Of a stretch of 64,000 nucleotides of DNA, positions 60,664-64,000 are shown in pieces. Position numbers and translations under genes: made by a program. The notes beneath the pieces are model-generated. The model searched no databases. It saw only the letters and a list, made by a program, of their open reading frames with translations, and had not been told where the DNA came from. Each line of letters opens with the position of its first letter. The stretch's first letter is position 1. This DNA is from Paraburkholderia ferrariae NBRC 106233 (lineage in GTDB: Bacteria; Pseudomonadota; Gammaproteobacteria; Burkholderiales; Burkholderiaceae): contig NZ_BAYB01000040.1 in the NCBI RefSeq assembly GCF_000685035.1, positions 1 through 64,000 on the forward strand, written 5' to 3'.

Positions 60664-61113
60664 TCACAGCCTGCGATGCAGTTCCGCCAGCGAGAGCGCG
60701 GTATCGAAGAGCCGCGTGAGACTGCGGCTCGCGTAGCGCGCAACGTCGCCCGGCGCGACCCACAGCCACGCATCCATTTCCGGAATCATCACGCCGTCTT
60801 CGCGGCGCGGAAAAAGCGACGTGCAGCGGCAGCGCGAAAGATCGAGTTCTTCGGGCAAGGCCCGGGCCGCAAACAGATGCAGATCCTTGTCCCGCCGATA
60901 GACGAAGCGCCCGAGGTCCGTGAGCCGCGACGCATCGATGGCGATGGCCGTCTCCTCCACCATTTCGCGCAGCGCGCTCGCGCTTTCGCTTTCGCCGGGC
61001 TCGCCCTGCCCCTTCGGGATGTCCCAGTGGTTCGTGCCGGTCGCATGCGCGAGCAGCACGCGCCCGTGCGGATCGAGCAGAACGGTGCCGCACGACACGG
61101 TCTTGCCGCTCAC
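60664..61113 (-). CDS. NUDIX hydrolase
   Basis: A 149-aa single-domain NUDIX protein with a complete box at residues 35-57 (GQGEPGE41 ... R49-E50-M-V-E53-E54-T). The N-terminal CGTVLLDPHGRVLLAHATGTNHWDIPKG resembles the Ap4A-hydrolase/MutT-like subgroup. Substrate unknown. It starts with GTG (61111-61113). It lies 10 bp downstream of the secreted-protein gene on the same strand, so the two are probably co-transcribed. Confidence 0.88.
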   Translation of the reverse strand: MSGKTVSCGTVLLDPHGRVLLAHATGTNHWDIPKGQGEPGESESASALREMVEETAIAIDASRLTDLGRFVYRRDKDLHLFAARALPEELDLSRCRCTSLFPRREDGVMIPEMDAWLWVAPGDVARYASRSLTRLFDTALSLAELHRRL

Positions 61114-61123
61114 GCTGCGCCGC

Positions 61124-61513
61124 TCAGTGCTTCTTCTGATAGACCCAGGCGCCCGAGCCCTTGCGGCAGAACACCGGCAGCAAGGTCATGGTCTGCTGCT
61201 TCGCGGTGACCGCCACCTGCATCGTGCGGCAGGTGTTGTCGCCGTCCTTGTCGGTTTTGGTGGGCGTGATCGTCGCTTCGATCCGCACGCTGTTGCGCAG
61301 GCCCTCGTTGGTCCAGGTCGTGCTCTCGCTGTCCTGCTTCTGGTCCACGGCTGCGCGCACGGCCTTCGTCAGCGAGTCGTAGTCGGCCTGCTTCATGTAG
61401 GAAGCCGGCGTGTCGTGCAGAAAACCGAGGTTGGCCGCATGAGCGGCGTTCGCGCCCACGGCGAGCAGCAGCGCCGCACCGAGGCCGGAAAGCAGACGGG
61501 TGGTCTTCGACAT
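61124..61513 (-). CDS. Secreted or surface protein, RT0821/Lpp0805-like
   Basis: A 129-aa exported protein: signal peptide (residues 1-26, cleavage after AHA) and a C-terminal domain with a Trp-Asn block (TTWTNEGLRNS), two cysteines in DNTCRTMQVAV and LPVFCRKGSGAW that probably pair, resembling the 17-kDa surface antigen family. Start has AAGGAG upstream. Function unknown; family membership is my reading of the pattern and moderately sure. Upstream of, and probably co-transcribed with, the NUDIX gene. Confidence 0.7.
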   Translation of the reverse strand: MSKTTRLLSGLGAALLLAVGANAAHAANLGFLHDTPASYMKQADYDSLTKAVRAAVDQKQDSESTTWTNEGLRNSVRIEATITPTKTDKDGDNTCRTMQVAVTAKQQTMTLLPVFCRKGSGAWVYQKKH

Positions 61514-61687
61514 GGGACTTCTCCTTGGCGGTCTGACGTTGCCGGGAGGATAGCATGTGCCCCATTTTTGCTACGCGACGCTGGGCAAACCCCGGTGCCG
61601 TTTCAGACAGATCCGATACTCGCGCGCGGCCGCGCTCTTTATTCTGGAGGCACTCGACATCCACGCTGCCCCACCTACTTTTCCGAC

Positions 61688-61930
61688 ATGACCCACACCA
61701 TCGCCCTCCAGGCGTACGCCTTCGTGCTGGCCCTCATCTGCATCGGCCTCATGGCCGTTGTCGCCCATTACCTGCCCGCTTCGAGCGGCATGGTGCGGGT
61801 GCCCCGCGCCGTGCGCGTGCGCGCGCCCAGTTCGCCCTGGCCCGAACGGCTGCTGCGCGGGGGCGTGGTCTGTCTGCTCGTATCGTTCGTCGTCCTCGCC
61901 ATCACCTGCTGCATGATCGCAAACGCCTGA
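61688..61930 (+). CDS. Small two-span membrane protein (80 aa), unrecognised
   Basis: The 80-aa frame has two hydrophobic segments (about residues 7-28, YAFVLALICIGLMAVVAHYL, and 58-78, VVCLLVSFVVLAITCCMIA) with a basic cytoplasmic loop between (RVPRAVRVRAP). The amphipathic pattern and codon use look coding, but there is no clear Shine-Dalgarno before the ATG and no recognised family. Divergent from the surface protein gene. Confidence 0.55.
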   Translation: MTHTIALQAYAFVLALICIGLMAVVAHYLPASSGMVRVPRAVRVRAPSSPWPERLLRGGVVCLLVSFVVLAITCCMIANA

Positions 61931-61934
61931 CGCG

Positions 61935-62003
61935 CCTCTGACGCATGCCCGGCGTATGTTCGAGGCATGTCTGACGCATGCCTGACGTATTCCCGGCGTA
62001 TGC
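61935..62003. repeat. Degenerate tandem repeats CTGACGCATGCC / CCCGGCGTATG
   Basis: Between the 80-aa membrane protein gene and the peroxidase gene, segments CTGACGCATGCC and CCCGGCGTATG each occur twice (61938 and 61971 areas; 61948 and 61992 areas), with related GAGGCATGTCTGACG copies. It fills nearly all of the convergent intergenic space. Confidence 0.65.
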
Positions 62004-62005
62004 CA

Positions 62006-63394
62006 TCAATGAGCCGAGGGCTGCCAGCCGTCGGTCAGCGTATCCAGAAACGCCAGCACATCCTTGATCTCCGCCTCGCTGAACACCGGCGCATCGCCGG
62101 GCTTGCGGTCGAACGGCGGGTCCGTATTCAGGTTCGCCCAGTAGCGGCGCGGCAAGTCGTCGAACTTGCGCACCTTGCCGTTCACCACCGGATAGAACGC
62201 CTCGGGATTCGTATCGCGGCGCGCGTAGAAGCGCAGCACGTCCGTGAGCGAGTGATACACGCCATTGTGGAAAAACGACTTCTTCAGCGCGACGTTGCGT
62301 AGCGTCGGCGTGCGGAAGAGTCCGCAGAATTCGTCGCGGTGGTTCAGATCGGTCCGCTCGGGACCGCACGCGCCCAGATCGTAAAAGCGCGGATCGCGAT
62401 TGACGGCCAGCGCGCGGTTGCGCGGCACGCCGACCGCAATCAGCCCGAAGTCCGAGAACTGCGGCGGCGAACCGTCCTTTGCGCGCTGGCTGATATGGCA
62501 GCTCGCGCAATTACCCTTCTTCTCGTCGTTAAAGAGCTGCAGGCCACGCAGTTCCGCCTGCGTGAGCGTGGCCTTGCCCGCGAGATACGCATCGTATTTG
62601 CTCGTGTACGGATAGAACACTTCGGGCGACTGCTCGAACGCCTCCAGCGATTGCAACACCGCATTGAAGGTCGCGGCATCGTCGTCCAGCACGCGCGCGC
62701 CGAACGCCGCGCGAAACGCGCCGGCATAGGGAGCCGCACGCACGGCGGCGGCCACCCGCTCCGGCGAACTCGCCATCTCGAACGCCGATATGAGCGGAAT
62801 GCGCGCCTGGTCCGAACCGTGATCGACCCGGCCGTCCCAGGTAAGGCCGCCGGTGGGGCCCGCATCGACGCTCTCGTCGCCTTCGTCGTCCGAGTCGTGA
62901 TAGTGCTCGCTGAACGCGGGCACCGATTGCAGGTACTTGACCGTCGGCACGGCGCGCATGCCCTGCCGGTGCATGTCCGTGCCGCCGATCTGAACCGCCA
63001 GCGCATTGGCCGGCGTAAATGCATGGTCGGGGCTGTGGCACGACGCGCACGCAAGCTTGCCCGAGCCCGAGAGCGACGGATCGAAGAACAACTGCTTGCC
63101 GAGCATCGTCATCTGGCGAACGTGTGCATAGACTTGCGCCCGCGTCTGGCCGCCGGGCGCCGTCTGCGCCGAGATCTTCATGAGCTTTGCGCCGTTGGGC
63201 GCGATGGCGTTGCCGTCCGCGTTCGTGGTTGCGGGCGCGTGCTCGGTCGTGGCACTTGCCTGTGAAGGCCCGGCGTCGTCGCAGCCGGCAAGCATGAGAC
63301 CGAGCCCGGCAGCCAGCGCGAGCACACCCGCACGCGCGGCCGCGCGCCATGAAGAAGGCCGAGCGGCCCACGACTTCGTCGAACGACACAGCAT
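62006..63394 (-). CDS. Di-haem cytochrome c peroxidase (MauG/CcpA type), lipoprotein
   Basis: A 462-aa exported di-haem protein. The signal peptide ends in a lipobox (LAGC, Cys38), so it is probably lipid-anchored in the periplasm. Two CXXCH haem sites are at Cys116-His120 (ACASCH) and Cys296-His300 (NCASCH); LFFDPSLSGSGKLACASCHSP and TLRNVALKKSFFHNG are family motifs. Such enzymes reduce peroxide or oxidise protein substrates. It is divergent from the acid phosphatase gene; the pair is found together in related genomes to my memory, and the linkage suggests shared regulation. Confidence 0.88.
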   Translation of the reverse strand: MLCRSTKSWAARPSSWRAAARAGVLALAAGLGLMLAGCDDAGPSQASATTEHAPATTNADGNAIAPNGAKLMKISAQTAPGGQTRAQVYAHVRQMTMLGKQLFFDPSLSGSGKLACASCHSPDHAFTPANALAVQIGGTDMHRQGMRAVPTVKYLQSVPAFSEHYHDSDDEGDESVDAGPTGGLTWDGRVDHGSDQARIPLISAFEMASSPERVAAAVRAAPYAGAFRAAFGARVLDDDAATFNAVLQSLEAFEQSPEVFYPYTSKYDAYLAGKATLTQAELRGLQLFNDEKKGNCASCHISQRAKDGSPPQFSDFGLIAVGVPRNRALAVNRDPRFYDLGACGPERTDLNHRDEFCGLFRTPTLRNVALKKSFFHNGVYHSLTDVLRFYARRDTNPEAFYPVVNGKVRKFDDLPRRYWANLNTDPPFDRKPGDAPVFSEAEIKDVLAFLDTLTDGWQPSAH

Positions 63395-63483
63395 GAACAG
63401 ATCCCTGAAGAACGATTGCGTTAGCCGGCGCCCACGGGCACCCGGCAGCCGCGAAAGCGTATGTCAGGTTCATTACTACTCAA

Positions 63484-63549
63484 TGACAAAAGTCAGCTAT
63501 TCATAGGGATATGAAAAGCTAAATGTAATTATTTACATCTTGCTGTCAA
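63484..63549. promoter_or_regulatory. A+T-rich divergent control region with two palindromes and a weak Pho-box-like element
   Basis: Within the A+T-rich divergent region are TGAC-AAAA-GTCA (63484-63495), ATGTAA-N4-TTACAT (63523-63538) and TTTACAT-CTTG-CTGTCAA (63532-63549), which resembles two Pho half-sites (consensus CTGTCAT, matches 4/7 and 6/7). The acid phosphatase start is about 85 bp downstream. Phosphate control is plausible but the box is weak. Confidence 0.4.
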
Positions 63550-63633
63550 AATCCATTGAGACACTGCGCCTCGCCCATCGGCTGGCGCCCTCTCGCGCCG
63601 GCCGGGCCCCCAACGCGAGAGAGAGATAGAAAA

Positions 63634-64000
63634 ATGATGAACAAGAAATGGATCCCTGCCACGCCGCGCCTCGTACCCGTGGCAACCGCCGCAGCGGTGG
63701 CTGCAGCCTTCGCTATCGCCGGCTGCGGCGGCGAGAAGACGAAACCCGACCTCTCGTCGGTCAAGAACATCGTCGTGATCTACGCCGAAAACCGCAGCTT
63801 CGACAACCTGTACGGCAACTTCCCGGGAGCCAACGGCTTGCAGAACGTGACTGCGGCAAGCGCCCAGCAACTCGACCGCGACGGCTCCGCGCTGCCCACA
63901 CTGCCGAAAGTCTGGAACGGCCTGACGCAAACGGGCGTGACGCCAGCCATTACCGAAGCGATGACGGCCAACCTGCCGAATAGCCCCTTCGCCATCGACG
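63634..64000 (+). CDS. Acid phosphatase / phosphoesterase (PF04185-like), N-terminal part, truncated by window end
   Basis: The first 122 codons of a gene that runs off the window. A lipoprotein signal with lipobox IAGC (Cys31) is followed by IVVIYAENRSFDNLYGNFPGANG; ENRSFD (residues 52-57) is the start of the phosphoesterase family that includes phospholipase C and AcpA-type acid phosphatases. The family is exported and cleaves phosphate esters, in some cases phospholipids. It likely supports phosphate scavenging. The rest of the active site is not in view. Confidence 0.85.
   Translation, partial: MMNKKWIPATPRLVPVATAAAVAAAFAIAGCGGEKTKPDLSSVKNIVVIYAENRSFDNLYGNFPGANGLQNVTAASAQQLDRDGSALPTLPKVWNGLTQTGVTPAITEAMTANLPNSPFAID

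Noticed and set aside
1..64000. Mobile elements, CRISPR arrays, rRNA and tRNA genes
   Set aside because: No transposase or integrase frames, no terminal inverted repeats, no regularly spaced repeats with unique spacers, and no tRNA- or rRNA-like sequence were recognised in the intergenic DNA.

Overview
The window is a gene-dense, high-GC chromosomal segment (long antisense open frames everywhere, strong G/C third-position bias) of a beta-proteobacterium. Gene content and protein sequences look like Burkholderiaceae, most likely Burkholderia, Paraburkholderia or Caballeronia; this is inferred from recognised families, as no search could be run. I see no insertion sequence, prophage, CRISPR array, rRNA or tRNA. 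The window opens inside the 3' end of an ETF-ubiquinone oxidoreductase gene and closes inside an acid-phosphatase-like gene.

Layout. 0-9.7 kb: aroC, an MFS/PlsC fusion and a CBS-domain gene (minus); metY overlapped by an alpha/beta hydrolase; a DUF962 membrane protein; a BrkB/YihY membrane protein divergent from wrbA and a DUF2069 gene. 9.9-18.6 kb: an FAD-linked oxidase, a metallophosphoesterase, a small membrane protein, then a LysR regulator divergent from a four-gene aromatic-acid-type efflux operon (outer-membrane lipoprotein, FUSC protein, DUF1656 peptide, HlyD adaptor). 18.8-28.4 kb: prpE, mtnN, uvrD, valS, galU and a TusA-like gene.

28.5-41.1 kb is a complete-looking myo-inositol module. 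The minus arm holds an RpiR regulator, inositol dehydrogenase and a second Gfo/Idh/MocA dehydrogenase. The plus arm holds an ABC importer (binding protein, permease, half-size ATPase), an IolC-DUF2090 fusion, iolD, iolE and iolB. The intergenic region between the arms carries a perfect AAATGGAA-N6-TTCCATTT palindrome, the GGAA-N6-TTCC type reported for RpiR-family IolR, next to a perfect TATAAT for the regulator. The importer brings in inositol; IolG, IolE, IolD, IolB and IolC convert it to 2-deoxy-5-keto-gluconate 6-phosphate, and the fused DUF2090 domain is the likely aldolase. The semialdehyde dehydrogenase (iolA) is not in the window.

41.2-53.5 kb: a chemoreceptor with a possible sigma-28 promoter, an Fsr-type MFS exporter, a two-gene adenosine-specific kinase / Ap4A phosphorylase unit, a branched-chain-amino-acid-type ABC transporter (livHMGF) lacking a binding protein and with an unusual Walker A in LivF, a thioesterase, a zinc-ribbon NUDIX protein, and a YbfB-type MFS gene divergent from a LysR gene. 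53.6-64 kb: alaS, a CaiB/BaiF CoA-transferase behind a strong palindrome, an RBBP9-type hydrolase, glnS, a second NUDIX gene, two small exported or membrane proteins, and a di-haem cytochrome c peroxidase divergent from the acid phosphatase.

Most of this is conserved core-type chromosome. The parts that may be less described are the adenosine kinase/Ap4A phosphorylase pair, the binding-protein-less Liv operon with its K-to-R Walker A, the small membrane protein behind two 22-bp-phased repeats, and a recurring pattern of 10-13 bp tandem duplications at gene borders.
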